NCBI GenBank assembly: GCA_003550325.1
Contig: QKWP01000119.1
Location: forward strand, 197,691 to 261,690
Direction: 5' to 3'
From: Gigaspora rosea
Lineage: Eukaryota; Glomeromycota; Glomeromycetes; Diversisporales; Gigasporaceae
Length of the DNA stretch: 64,000 nt
The notes below the pieces were generated by a model that searched no databases, was not told the DNA's origin, and saw only the letters and a list, made by a program, of their open reading frames with translations. Shown here piece by piece: positions 44,589 through 57,715 of the stretch (positions within the stretch are counted from its first letter, which is position 1; every line of letters begins with the position of its first letter). Made by a program: the position numbers and the translations under genes.

Positions 44589-45422
44589 CTATCTATAAGA
44601 TGCAAGTATAATTATTAACCTTAAAGCATGTTTGATATTAAAACTGAAATATTTACCTTTATATGAAGATAGTGCCGGCGGTTGGATTGAAACAAGAATC
44701 CAAGCGGTAAATGATTCATTTTGCGCCACTAACATCGTATTATTTTGCAATACCGGTATATCAAACACGCCAAATAGATTTGTAATAATAGGGTTCATCT
44801 GAATGTTATAATCAAATAATTGATTGCTTTCATTGAAAATTCTAAAACTGAAATTCATAACAGATCCAGATGGTTGTTGCAATATTGACGTATATCCTCC
44901 AAGAGGTAGTGTTCTAATATTCCCCGAAATTTCGTTAGATATTATGTGATCTGCTTTCGGCACCGATCCACTGGAGAGAACCTGAAGTTTTAAATGATAT
45001 AAACCTTGCATTGCACTAGTAGTAAGTCGAGCTGGTAGAACCGTGACAGAGATGGTCAAAGGAATCAATGTAGTTGTTGATACAGTAGTGATATTATTTG
45101 GAGCCTGAGATGTTATCGCGCTTGATACAGATGCAATACACAAATGACCAACGTAAACATAGTCGACAGAACAAAATAATCTAGAGAAAATTATATTTGG
45201 TTGTGTTAATTGAAATAAAGCAAATATTACGGATGCTTTTTCGTTATATTTCAATTTCATAGTATATAATATTGCACTCCCAAATGACATATTAGAGTAT
45301 ATAATTGCATATCCACTATCTAAAGGTTGAACAACTGTAACTTGAAAGTTGGTAAGGTCAGTTATATCTGTAGTAAACATGTTGTTTTGTAACAAGCTAA
45401 ATATTCCATTTTTTAAACTGAA
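44589..45422 (-). CDS. Ectodomain exon of the secreted/multi-membrane gene
   Basis: The longest intact exon (268 open codons from 45395; the acceptor TTTCAG places the exon start at 45422). It holds a Cys pair (CSVDYVYVGHLC), a Thr/Ser/Ile-rich linker, and a beta-rich region with potential N-glycosylation sites (NNTM, NESF, NFSF). The coding part ends near 44657 at a GTAAAT donor; the next exon starts with DSGYGNFHV. Confidence 0.65.
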   Translation of the reverse strand, partial: FSLKNGIFSLLQNNMFTTDITDLTNFQVTVVQPLDSGYAIIYSNMSFGSAILYTMKLKYNEKASVIFALFQLTQPNIIFSRLFCSVDYVYVGHLCIASVSSAITSQAPNNITTVSTTTLIPLTISVTVLPARLTTSAMQGLYHLKLQVLSSGSVPKADHIISNEISGNIRTLPLGGYTSILQQPSGSVMNFSFRIFNESNQLFDYNIQMNPIITNLFGVFDIPVLQNNTMLVAQNESFTAWILVSIQPPALSSYKGKYFSFNIKHALRLIIILASYR

Positions 45423-46194
45423 AAAAAAAGAAAAATTTAAATCTAGTACTTGATGCGTGTGAATAATAAATCAAACTCAACATACTATTCATATTGACTC
45501 CATTCAAAATCATTTGTCCCACGCATTCTGGATAAATGTAAAAATCCTTTTTGAGGAACAATGTTATTTACAATCAATTCATTTGGTTCCCAAATTGTGC
45601 TGTTTGGGAATAAATAAGATGGCCCAAAATCGATTGTACTAATAACATAATTAAATTATACAATTCACCATTTACATGTACATACTTTAACCATACTTTA
45701 ACAAACCTCATAATATTTCTGTTAGAATCTGTTACCATTCCTCTATCCATATATGTTGTACGGTCGGAAGTATCATTTACATTAATGTATGGTCCCAAAA
45801 TGTATTGGTCAAATAATGGGTATATATTTATAGGATTTTTACCATTAACGTAACAGTAATTAATATCATGTATTTCCTTAGTATTATTAAAATTTATTTC
45901 AATAACTCTTCCGTTTCCTTGAAGAACACGAAGCAATAGTCTCAGTTCTAAATATAAACTATTGCCGGCGATATAATTCTCCCGACCTATGTGAACAATT
46001 GATGTACTCGCATTGTTTTGATAATGTCTAATAACTAAGACATGAAGATTTTCAGCAAGATTAGCTTGATCAGATATTTCTGTGCACGTGAAGTCAGAAT
46101 ATTATAATGGTTTAAATTCTGTAGATAAACCGGCTAAAAGAAAAACTACAATAACAGCGATTGCCAAATTATAAAATAAAGTATTCATTTTTGA

Positions 46195-46727
46195 AACTTT
46201 GTATTTAGCAAATCTCCATTGTGTTAAATCTGAATAAACTGAGCGACAAATGAATCTATACTACAGTACTAACGATAATTATTTCTATATTTATTGTCAA
46301 ATTTTATATGTATTCATGTCAGCTGATGTAAATAAGGAAATCCAATCTCCCCAGATTAGAGTACGTCAATTATATATAATTTCATATGTCTAATGAACTA
46401 ACTTGTGATTTTGTACATCGTAGCCTTAAACACAACATTTTGATATTCAATTAAACAAAAGGTTTTAGTGATGAATTATCATGTGGTTTTGTTTGATTAT
46501 ACAATCGCCATAAAAACCATTTATTTCTATAGATGGAAATATCAATGATTTTTTGAATCTACTGCGCAGGCTGCGATGACCACGAGCAAAAAAATACAAA
46601 ATTAAAAAAATACAAAAATTAAAAAATCCATGAATAGTTAAGATTTAAAAAATCTTAATATATTACTAAAAATGGAAAATCAAAAAATAGTCAAAACAAG
46701 CATATATATTACTAAATACAGTATAGG
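46195..46727. promoter_or_regulatory. Upstream region of the secreted/multi-membrane gene
   Basis: Contains the presumed minus-strand promoter between 46188 and the MITE. No TATA-like or other element can be singled out in this AT-rich DNA. Confidence 0.25.
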
Positions 46728-46736
46728 GATCCGTTA

Positions 46737-47101
46737 GGACCCCGAACAATATATATAGAGGTTACATTAGCTTTAATATAAACTTTTTAAAATTTTTATC
46801 CACTTTTTATCAGAGCTAATTAACCATATTTTATATAAGCTTTAATATTTAATAAAATTTAACCAATTATCAAATATAACAATACTTTTTTTAAAAATTT
46901 TTATCAAAAAAATTTTAAATATAGCCTATTTAAAATTTATTAATTTTATCCACTTTTAATAATATAACATTAAAAGCTTTTATCAACTTTTAAATATAAC
47001 TTTTTGACCAATATCCACTTTTCAAATATAACATCTTTGTAAAAAAGTAACCTTTTTAGCCAAAATATCAATGTAACCTCTATATATATTGCTCGGAGTC
47101 C
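46737..47101. mobile_element. MITE, GGACCCCGAACAATATATATAG ends (shortened), 9-bp TSD
   Basis: 365-bp element with inverted ends beginning GGACCCCGAACAATA (left) and GGACTCCGAGCAATA (right, inverse). It is flanked by GATCCGTTA at 46728-46736 and 47103-47111. A 9-bp duplication suggests a Mutator-like origin (family knowledge). The related partial copy is at 17455-17605. Confidence 0.85.
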
Positions 47102-47111
47102 TGATCCGTTA

Positions 47112-47735
47112 AAGTCAGGTGCCATCACGTGACTAACAACCAAATCAAATTGTAAAATTTTGATCGTCACGGATAAGCCCAACGAGACAAAAATAAAGAA
47201 AAAAGTGAAACCCCCAAAAATACGAGAAACGATAGGAAGTTCAAATCTCCAGGGTCGACTGACTACAGTATTTAATTCTAGAAACTTATAAGTAATCTAA
47301 TAATGTCGGAAGTGGGAATGCCTTTCGATCATTTTCTTGTATTTTCTGGATCTATGTAAAACCTTAATACAGAAATCAAAGACTTCACGTACTATAGTTG
47401 ATCTGGTGCTAAATATTTGGAAAGCATTTCTTCAAATGAATTATAGGAAAAAATTAATATTCTTGAGATTTAGTTATCTGATAGAGTTTTTGCAAAGGAC
47501 GAAAAAGTGAAATAATAAAATCATAAAAATGTTTTATTTTACTTTGACATAATGATATGATATATGACATCGAATTTAAAATTAAGCTTAATATTAATTT
47601 ACAAACATCAAATTTAGAATCAACTTAAGTTGATTTTAAGTTTCGTACCAATTTGGGTTGCATTTAGAATTCCGTTCCAACCTATGTGGATTCTAAATCC
47701 GCAATAATTTCATTCGACGTACGACATATATATAT
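47112..47735. other. Spacer, no supported gene
   Basis: AT-rich DNA. A loose inverted pair 'aatttagaatcaacttaagttg' style sequence lies at 47600-47700 but its ends are unclear. Confidence 0.35.
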
Positions 47736-47739
47736 CAAT

Positions 47740-48500
47740 AAGCAAGAAATCATCTGTGAAATAACCTTTATATAGTAAATAAAAATCAAGATCAGCAATG
47801 GAACAAAGAACAGAAATAAAATCAATTAATGAAAAATCATAGATACAAGAAAATCAATACAGTACACAAAGGTATATGCTCAAAATAACAAGAAATTAAC
47901 TTATTAAAATCCAAGTAGATAGCAAACATATTATCCATGCAATTATTTCAGATATTGTCAAGGGAAAAAAAGCTTAGCAAAATCTTAAAAAAGATACTAT
48001 AAAGAAAGCACTAATGTTAATTAGCAGAAAGGAAAGAATTACTTTGAATATACTGCAGCAGCTACTACAAATTAAAGACCTATTCTGGGAGATATACTAG
48101 AAACTACCTACTAAAACAACAATACAAGCATCAATAACAAGCTATAATAAATAAATGACAAATAGAACAGTAATTGTCACAGCCTGAAAAATAGCCAATG
48201 CAATACACAAACATCATATAAATAATCTATAATGGCTATCATACTAAAACATTACTTATATCTTTACAACTCTTATTTTAGCCGCACCAAACAAAGCAAA
48301 ATATTAAAACAAAAAACAGCAGCCTTACAAATATGATTAATCAGGTCCTACAGATACATACACACCAACTAACTAATATCTACCAACAGAATTACTGAAT
48401 TTACTTAATAGGACTCCGAGTGATAGCTACAAGAAAAAAATTACAATAAGATTCCAAACAGAAGACACAGATTAAGAGTGTAATAAACCTATATCTCACA
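47740..48500 (+). pseudogene. A-rich coding relic of unknown element or gene
   Basis: One plus-strand frame gives Lys/Gln/Ile-rich, protein-like text over about 250 codons (for example DSKHIIHAIISDIVKG and LISRKERITLNILQQLL), interrupted roughly ten times. The strand is strongly A-rich, unlike its neighbours. I do not recognise the family; it may be a fossil of a transposable element. Treated as broken. Confidence 0.35.
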
Positions 48501-50350
48501 TCTAATTGAAATACCATATTTTTCTTGACCCTTACTTAAGAAAATAATAATAATAATCGATTTGGTAAGATATTTATAAGTTATGGTCCAGTAGATGTAA
48601 ACATACGTAGAACATTTATATTAAATTCTGAGGATGTTTGTTATAAAATTTGGGTCGTTGCCTAGCAAAACCATGTTTAGAATATAATTTTTTTATATAC
48701 TCTAAGCATGATTTGTTGGGCAACAACAATTCGATTTTTTTTTTATCCTTCAAAACGAATTATCTCTTAATAATTCAAAGATTTTTTAGGCAAATTATGA
48801 ATATAAAAATTAAATTGTCCTTTTTTATAATAAATTTTTTTATATAAGTTTAAATCGTAAACTTAAATCATTTTTTTCACTGCGTTTTACAACGGTGTTA
48901 CGGATGTCACATGAAAATTTTTTGCTACGCCAACGACCTACGAGACTTCAACCGATGACCGTGCAACCTGTCCTTCTTTTTCTTTTCTGCTCATTTTCTA
49001 CCTTTATTATTATTATACACATTTCTTATTATTATTATTATATGATAAATGCTTATTATACTATTCTATATTTGTATATATTTCCGTCTATAGCTATTGT
49101 TCTAAATTTACATCCTAATTTGTATCCCTATTTTCTATTTTGTTATTTTTCTATCTATTGCCAAATATTTTATCTGTACTAAAATCGATTGAAATAATTT
49201 CGATTCTTCATTCACGTGTATAGAAATAACCAGTAAAACTTGTCGAGAACCTAAGTCTGTTTCCCGAATTTTTTCCTAACATGTATTGGACTTCTCCCAC
49301 TTGTGATTTGGAGGTAGTCGATTTTAGAAAATATTATCCGACAAGGATTTTATTATTCGTACGCCTCCAACGATGAAAGTCATATGGAGTACTACCAGTA
49401 GAACAACAATTAAAACCGATGCCCAACGCCCGACCACGAGAATGTTCACTAATGTTATCTTCTATAGTTCCCTCCGCAGCGTAATAAGACCTTTTGTGGA
49501 AATAAAGTACTTTATTTGTCCGATTGTAAAGGACGAACAAAAAGCGTTTACTTGTTCTACTAACGCAACAAAGGAATACTATGAAGAGGTGACAAGGAAA
49601 AAAGTTCAGAGGGAACAATTGAGATGTCTAATTGGAGAAATCTTAATAATCTTTTATAGATAATCGACATTATAATAGATTAGTTTAAATAATTTATGTA
49701 CGAACGATTATGTATTTAAAAACAAGCTTTTCGCCCTCTATAAAGTTTTCTTCAAACTTCGATCTATTAAATAAATAAAAGGTAATCACTTGAAAACTTT
49801 AATATCAAATTCTCACTGAATTGTTACCATATTTTGAACACATCTTCTTGATTGCATATTTTATTGGATTAATAATTTTATGAAAATCTTGATAATAAAC
49901 TTTATATTTTATTTAATTACGTTATTATGAATAATCTTCGATCGAATACATTATCATTAAAACTTCCCTTAATTATATCATCATTTAAGAATAATTCTAT
50001 CAGATCGATCGAGTAATTGATCCATAATATCAATTAATCAAACGATCCATCACTTTAACTAATTGTCCATCACCCGTTAATATTAATTCTCACACTCTAC
50101 ATTCATAATCGTTTCCCTCACACTTAAATGCTCTTTCCCTCTCCCCCGTCTTTCAGTAGTAGTAACGTTCTATTTCCTCCCTACTCGTGTTCTCGCCTTC
50201 TACAGTTAACCAACTACCTGAGTACTCCAATTAACTGACGCTCTTCCAACCCGATAATTACACCGGTTTAGAATGTGACAAATCCATTTTTATTAAAACT
50301 GATTCAATTTTGAATTTAAAGTTGAAATATTATTACGTCAAGCGTTCCTA
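48501..50350. other. Spacer with overlapping but unconvincing open frames
   Basis: Frames of 94-96 codons overlap on opposite strands at 49334-49663; neither shows a motif or splice context, so neither is called. A C/T-rich stretch at 50115-50215 could be promoter-like, but no gene follows. Confidence 0.35.
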
Positions 50351-50359
50351 TTCTGCGTG

Positions 50360-50727
50360 TAGGGTTGCATCAGTCCGGTCCGGTCCGGTCCGGTCCCTAA
50401 GAGGACCGTTATCATAGTGTTTACGGTCCCGGTCCGGTCCGGTCATTCGGTCCCATAACGGTCCTTTAATAATTACTGAATTACGTCAATCTTAATGCAT
50501 AAGATTTTATTGGCCAAAAATGACGTAATTTTTAATGTCAGATGTAAACAAACATCATATGATCTACGTTACACCTGATCAAGAAATTTGATTGGGTGAT
50601 ACGAATATCACAGTTATGTTTACAAGGACCGGTCCCAGGACCGGTCCTTTAATGGTCCCACGGTCCTTATCGGTCCCGGTCCAGGACCGGTCCTGGACCG
50701 GTCTTTTTCAGGACCGATGCATCCCTA
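50360..50727. mobile_element. hAT MITE, perfect 8-bp TSD
   Basis: 368-bp element with ends TAGGGTTGCATC and the inverse of GATGCATCCCTA, flanked by TCTGCGTG at 50352-50359 and 50728-50735. Both ends carry arrays of GGTCCGGTCC/GGACCGGTCC. Ends and subterminal sequence resemble those of the 8.1-kb hAT at 31505-39642, so it may be a related non-autonomous family. Confidence 0.92.
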
Positions 50728-50739
50728 TCTGCGTGATAA

Positions 50740-53700
50740 CGAAAAGTGTGGCAAAAAATGAAATACGGAGAAAAACAATCGGAGGCTAAGCTATAAACAA
50801 ACAGACAACTTTTCATGTGGCTTTGAATTTAGTTATTAACATAAAAATACGGCATTCATATCGATATATAATATTGGATATAATATGATAAACTGTGTTT
50901 ATATTTGTTTCTTATAAGTCGCATTATTGCCATTATTAGAGATGGACGATTGTTAATACAGTGTATGATTACTTATCATTAACAAACATTACCATTAAAT
51001 TGTTTTACGTAATGGTAATATAAAAATTATAGTAGTTGTGAAATCAGCCCGTTCGTATTTTAAAATCATATAATCATTCAGGCTGTATATGTACACGTAA
51101 AAAAAAAACAAAGTCTCAGCTCAGCATTACCACCAATCGAGAGCGCAGTTACATGATATCCGACCTCACAATATCGGAAATTTATTATTATTGTTTCTTT
51201 TTTGAATATTAAGTTTTTTTGGAAAGAAAAGCTTTCTTAAATGTTTTTTTTTTAAGGTTACTATTATACCAGAATAAATTTTTAAACATATTTTCAAAGA
51301 TAAAATTATTACTAAATAATAATCGCGACTGATTTAAATAATTTGTAAAACTTGAATCAAATTGTAAATAACTTTGAATAATCGAATATATAAAATCTAC
51401 ACACTCTAAACTTAATATGATAATATGAATTTAAAATTTCATATGTTGCTATGTCCAGGGTTATTATAAAGAAGTTCGTTATAGTAATTGGATTAATAAA
51501 CGAACCTGCATTCATGAACCAAATTGACGCAAATCAATATTCTATACTTTTCAGTTGCTTCTCAATTTTGAGTAACTGGAGTCTTTGTCTTGAAATCATC
51601 TCATAAAATTTAATTTAGACAAAAACAGACCAAAATATCAGGAATAGTTCGGAACAAATCTATAAAAAGTAATAGAATTCTTAAATATATTCACGAGTTA
51701 AATAACGTAAAGTACCAGACTGTTCAAATTTTGTTTACTTGCAGTAGTGAACACTCGATATAATAGAATTTTGAACTATGGAATTACTAAAGTATCTAGT
51801 ATTCTCTCGATGAAAGTAACAATGAAGATTTTTATCCCAAACTGAGGATAACATGAGTTGTAATCGTTTGTTTATTGTGGCTTTTTTTTTGTATTTCTAC
51901 ATATGAGGCCACCTTTATTTTTGTCAAAATATGAATGGAAAAAAATAATCGCATATAGTTTACTTTCGTATAATGAACTTGTTAGTAAAAATTTTTATAA
52001 GCTTTTTGTAGGTGCAGTCCAAAATCCAGACAAATAGAATCTCGACAGGGCATAAATTAGTTTATTTAAGTTAGGTTAGGGTTAGATGAGGGCTTAGGTT
52101 AGAGTTAGGATGAGCGTCTATGTTAGGGTTAGAATTTAGGTCATTATATAGCAAATGTTCAGGGAAAACTTTTTTGATTGCCAGGATTTTTTTTGACGGG
52201 TTTTGACCAAAATCCCTTTTTATACTATGTTCCTATACAAATATAATAAATTTTTAAAAGTCTAGTATAGAGTAGTTTGACTGTTTACATTGTATAACGA
52301 TAAGTGCAGGAGGTCAATTTGTTGCGTTGGATTAGCAGAATTAAAATATTTATTATTTATTTTATTATTGACACAATGTTAAATTATCAAGTTGTACTAT
52401 ATAAAAAGATTACCTCTTTTCTTATGGCTAAGAGAAAAATATTGCCTATTAAATTTGGTTATTTCCGGTTTCAGACACTTAAAAAAAATAATCTAGATTA
52501 TCAGCTATAGAGTTTTCATTTATTATTCATCTACGCATTTTTAGTTATACAATTGATAGATTCAAACGATAATCAAAAAATAAATTTAACAGTTTTAAAT
52601 TTTAGACGACTAAGAGCGCTGTGGTTTTTCTTTTTAGTGCTCGTATGCATAAATAATAATAAATACTGTAAAATACTGTAAATAAATAATAAATAATTCA
52701 TACATTCATTTCTTCGCCGTCGTGATAAATGGTAAAGCTATTAACCGGATCAATAATCAATATTATGACAGTAATTTTCGGGCTTTTTCGAGCTTTTAGG
52801 AATTAACTTCAAAAACTTTCACAATCTTGCACGTAATTTTAAATTCTATTGGCTATATCAAAAAACACCGGATCAACTAACTTTCTTATAACAGCTTAAT
52901 CAATCAGATCTAATTTCTCCAGGGTTCAATGGTGTTTCGAACAAGATATAGTGCAGCGTAAAAATTACGAAAAATCGATAATATCTAAAATGTTTGCTTA
53001 TGAACCTACCTTTTGCGTTCAAAAATTTTAGTATAATATATGCATATTTTATTTATTATAATAAGCAGCCGTATTTGATTGAATCAAATGCCTGATGTGA
53101 TCTATTTCGTTCAATAAGAACTTCAGAGAAAATTAGTACAACTTTTGATCCCGAACCGTGCATGTGACAGCTCTAATAAATGGTCTATTGTCTTCAGTTG
53201 GTTGTTTGTCATTTATGAATCTATTGAGGCAAGTTATCAATCAATCGATAAATAGTGAGATCAGACGTTTGCTGCACAAAATTAGAATAAATTAGGTACA
53301 ATTTTGTTTTAACCGAACCCGAACCTTACCGCTACGATTAGACAATTTTTATTTGTGTAACAATTTGTCGGATCTCGCTACCGTATGTATCGTTTTTATT
53401 AGATATGAGCAATAATAAGTAAAGAATTATGACCTGATCAGCAAATTATTGAGTTAAAACTTGCAAGATGTCAAATATTATTATAACATGGGTTTGTTTA
53501 TACGGTTACATAAAAGCGAATAAAAATATATGTGGCTTGATATAAGAATCAGCTTTTTTTTGAACAGCCACTATAAATATTGGAAATAAAAAATGACATA
53601 TAAATGAAAAATATTTTGAAAAATAAACTACTTTTGATTTTTTAGCTTAAGTCACTAAATATAATAATTTAAATACAACTCCATCAATTATTGTATATTG

Positions 53701-53740
53701 CAACTGATTGATAGATCGTTAAACGACAAGAAATTATTTT
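50740..53740. other. 3-kb gene-poor spacer
   Basis: No gene is supported. A run of 'ttaggttagggttag'-like phrases lies at 52067-52140, too irregular for telomere. The last 200 bp should include the promoter of the gene starting at 53745. Confidence 0.4.
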
Positions 53741-54721
53741 TGCCATGTCAACCAAAAACCCTGAAGAATCTATTGTCAAAATTGAAGAAGATGAAGAAGT
53801 AAAGGAGTTATATTTAGCTACTAGTCCATTTGGCGATTTTGTAATAGAATTTGGTAAAATTTCTACAGAATATTCTATCTATTTCTCATTTTTAAAATCA
53901 CATCTTACGCTTTTATTGATTTTAATGACTGTTTGATTTACAGAATTATTGTCAAGAGAATCAAGTGAATCGAGATTATGGAAATACAAATTTCGCATGT
54001 ACAATGTTATTAAGTTAGAACAGATAAATACTATGATTTGAAAGCTAGAAAGGCATTATCGTACAGAGAACTTCATGAAATTTATACCTCTAAACAAAAA
54101 ATATTTGAATTTACACCAGGGCAAATGGATTTGATTACATCCAAAAACAAACTGAGATGGTCTGTTGCTGTTTCAGATAAATTATACATAGACAAGCCAA
54201 GTAAATCAACTGCTAGATTATTGGCGATATCGTGTATAAGCAAAGATGATATGACATATAACTATAGGACATATAGACAATATAGAACATATAAAGAAGA
54301 CCCTGATAATATTTCTGGATTTACTATCGTTTTCTTCATTAATCAAGATAATTTAATTGAACCAAAATTAACAATACCGGTAAATAATCACGGTGGACAA
54401 GTCAAATTATTTTCAGAATATAAAGTTAAAGAAAGGTCGGATAAGAATAGCAAAAATACGGATAAAAAAAATACCAATGAAGATTATCAAATCTAGATAG
54501 ATTCTTTCTTATTATTCTTAATGTCAATGGGGTTCATAAGTACCACTTTAAAGATTTAAATAAGCCTACTAGTAAAATTAAAAGTTTTAAATATCCAAAG
54601 CGAATAAATCATGCCCTAAAAAAGAATAAAAGATATGATCCTGAATTTAGTTGTAAATACATTCAAAAATGTTTAAATTTGCATTATTTTTTAGTACACT
54701 ACATATGAAGGTGCTCAATAT

Positions 54722-56096
54722 ATGGAGTTATATGATTTGAGGACAAACCAATTAGTCAATACCTTTAAGAGACAAAATTTAAACAGCTTAAATCTCATAG
54801 CAGATATTCCTGATTGTGTTGCAATATCACATAACAATAAATTATTAGCATATGCATCTGGAAATAATGTTAAATTATACTTGATTGATTGTGGACTTGA
54901 GATAGCATCTATAGAGATTATTAACAATGTCAAGGTGTCTGCTGACTATTATTATGATTATTTCATGCATTTTTTTAACGATGATGAAAGTTTATTAATA
55001 TATAAATCAAAACGTCAATGGACTGTTTGGAATATTTTCGGCTTAGAACAAAAGTCAATTGAACTCAAAGATCATCTAGTTGAACATCAACTTGAGGTTG
55101 ATCTTAAAATGAAAAGTATTTTTACTAGACTTAATTGTTATCAATTGGAACGATCAAATTCCTTTGTAATCATTGTTAAGAACAAAGAAGAACGTGAAAA
55201 AGAACGTGAAGACAAAAAATTTTCTAAAGATAGGTATATTTATGATAGTTTCATCTCAGATTATTTAAGAAACGAGAGCGTCAACCCAGATTTCAAGACA
55301 CTATCGCGCTTTGAGAATACTATCGAAAAAGAAAAGCATTTTATTTTTGATCTTGATCATAAAAAGTCAGAATTAGATGATTATTATAACATATTTGAGC
55401 CTTGGTTATATACATCTGATATAAAGTCAACTCCACAATATTCAGTTTATCTCGACAAAAAAAAAGAAATTCTAATTCTGATTGGAAGTCATACGATTCA
55501 AGTTTGGCACGATCGAGCTAAACAAGATCAAGCTAAACAAGATCAAGATAAACAAGAGCATGATAAAAAAAGAACCCTTGAATTCATTAGTGTAATCGAA
55601 AAGGACGAAGACAAAAACATTATTATTGAAAAAATCGAGTATGCAATTAGAAAATTTAAAATTTCATTTCAAAATTCTAAAGAAATTGAAATGGGATGTG
55701 ATGATGACATAACTAAAGAAATTGAAATGGGATGTGATGATGACATAATACATACTGTAATAGAGGCTTGTCATACGCTTAAATTTTTAAATTCGATATA
55801 TCGTGGTACTTATATTGATTATAATATATCATTAGTCTTTAAAGATTGCCAGTTAAAATTTCTAGAGATAGTCGAACAAACACGAAATATTATTATAAGA
55901 TTTATTCAATTATATCCGACTTCTTGGCGATTATTAGACGTTCGTTATGATTTATTGGGTATTCTCATTGAAGCTGACGAAAAACTGCTAATAAATTTTA
56001 TATTATTTGATGAACGGCATAAAGGATCACTTCACATGCCTCAATATTCTTCGTGGTTTGGTAGAACAAATACAATTTCCAGAGTGTTTTCGAGAG
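54722..56096 (+). CDS. Propeller-like exon of the ion-channel gene
   Basis: The largest open exon (462 codons to 56110; the likely donor is GTTCAT near 56097). Contains MELYDLRTNQLVNTFKRQ, AISHNNKLLAYASG, LLIYKSKRQWTVWNIFG, LILIGSHTIQVWHD, a Lys/Asp/Gln repeat (AKQDQ, 55515-55560) and a 14-residue tandem duplication KEIEMGCDDDI at 55680-55745. It ends YSSWFGRTNTISR. Repeated beta-strand-like blocks suggest a WD-type propeller. Confidence 0.7.
55510..55560 (+). repeat. In-frame 15-bp coding repeat (AKQDQ)
   Basis: Three units of 'gataaacaagatcaa' type encode AKQDQAKQDQDKQEH inside the propeller exon. A second in-frame duplication (42 bp, encoding EIEMGCDDDI) follows at 55677-55748. Confidence 0.8.
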
Positions 56097-57640
56097 GTTC
56101 ATTTATTTAAAATTTGTGCCTTTAGTTATAAATGTATTTAATTAGATATTAATTTATTAGTCATTCTTTTCAGGTCCAAGATATATTGATCCAATATATC
56201 TAGGATATTTATTAGAATATTATTCTAATAAGGCGGTTGAAAATATTGGATGGATGATTACAGTTGGTGAAATTATACCAAAGCTATATAATCAATATGA
56301 AGGTCAGTTATTCAGTTTTATTTATCTACATATGAATTATCTCATCAAACATTTATCTTCTTTTTCATACAGAGCTTTATAAATTTTATATTCAATTATT
56401 ATTTTATAAGCCTTGCTTTGGTAAAAAAAAAAATTAGATATCCCATTTTTTGAGTTTCATGCAATTCCACCAACCATAACCAATTCTTTAGAAGTTTTTA
56501 TACCCATAACACAATTGATTCCACTGGAATCACGTTTGGAAGTAGAAACAATGAGGTCAGATCTGAAATGTTGTTATTAATTTTAATTTTATTGTCAATT
56601 AAATCAATATTAAATACAGCCCTGATAAAATTCCTGATATCAAGATGGTGCCTTTAATTGATTATACGACAAATAATGAGTTATCGCTCGAAATAAGAGG
56701 AAACAAATACATGAATTTCTTAAAATATATATTTTGTCCTGGTGAATTTGTACCTCCGGACGAGTGTTACATTCCCTTTCTTTCTCTTTTGATGAAGTTA
56801 AACATAATTATGATGATCATTTTTACTATAATCCATCCATGGAAGCTATCATGAATTTCATGTGGTATTTATCCAAGCCACATTGGCCACCAATTTAATA
56901 TGCTTTTATAATATATTTTTTATCTTATTCGATTATTTCCTGGATGTATATTGCACACATTCAAGTTGTTGGAATATTTCAACATATTTTGGTGTATGCA
57001 ACCATTATATTATTTTTTTACTTAACTTATTACCATATAATTATCGAATATAATCAACTATGCTTGGAAGGGTGGAGATATTGTATAAATCTTTTTAATT
57101 GGGTGGACATTTTTGCATTTTTGTTACCGTTTATTATTTCTGTTTATATTTTGACTAGCTATTATTCTTTTGAGAATGGATTTGAATATGCTGAAAGTAG
57201 CTTGTATTTATCATTTATTATTTGCCTAAGTATTTTAGGTATTTGGTATGAACTCGTAAGTATATGTTTCATTTTTACTGCTTTCTACTTGATATAATTT
57301 TTTTTATTTCTATTATTATTATTTTTATTCGTATATTTATATATATATACATATTTTTTGTTATAATATTATTGTTTAAATTTTATTATTACGTGTTATT
57401 CCAGGTATTATAAATTGATTATATTTTTGATTTAATTTATCCAAGCTTACACATAGATACTATATTTAGGTTTTGCACATTACATAAATATACTTTACAA
57501 TATTATTGTTAATATACGGCTGTTTCTATTATTTTTTGCTTTGACAATAATTGCAATGGTAAGATTCTAATTGAATTATTTGTTTTATTGTCACTATATT
57601 ATATATTACATTTCATTTAATTTCTTATATACTTTTATAG

Positions 57641-57651
57641 GGGCATACATT
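57641..57651 (+). CDS. 11-nt microexon of the ion-channel gene
   Basis: gggcatacatt lies between an acceptor (ttttatag) and a donor (gtaagttaa). Joined to the exon ending at 57558 (..IIAM) and the one starting at 57716 it reads IIAM-GHT-LFIFLGYAS in frame, restoring the conserved 'GHT/A.F' step before the pore loop. Confidence 0.75.
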
Positions 57652-57715
57652 GTAAGTTAATAGAATTGAAAATAATCGATTTTTTTTTATTTTTACTAAG
57701 ATAATCTATATGCAG

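Larger units (their letters stand above)
42872..46188 (-). pseudogene. Secreted/multi-membrane protein gene (Glomeromycotina family), decaying
   Basis: The start at 46188 gives MNTLFYNLAIAVIVVFLLAG, a clear signal peptide, followed by CTEISDQANLAEN. A stop lies near 46112 and a frame change near 45640. The ectodomain continues in 45422-44657 (DITDLTNFQVTVVQPLDSGY, CSVDYVYVGHLCIASVSS, LQVLSSGSV, an N-glycosylation-rich stretch) and 44600-44240 (SGYGNFHVNTTYPQ, MDNNFVK). Two later exons are membrane parts: 44003-43858 (EFLELNKKKLILLSVSVIMF) and 43190-42872 (VLDIEMLL-like SILDIEMLLILKSRLLRLEC, FNAPLSDW, IFWGSCINLILAYIPELIIQ). Members I recall have an additional segment between ectodomain and membrane part that is missing here. 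Function unknown; probably a cell-surface protein. Confidence 0.72.

Noticed and set aside
49334-49663. Overlapping frames on both strands as a possible gene
   Set aside because: Neither frame shows a domain, splice context or better codon pattern than the other.
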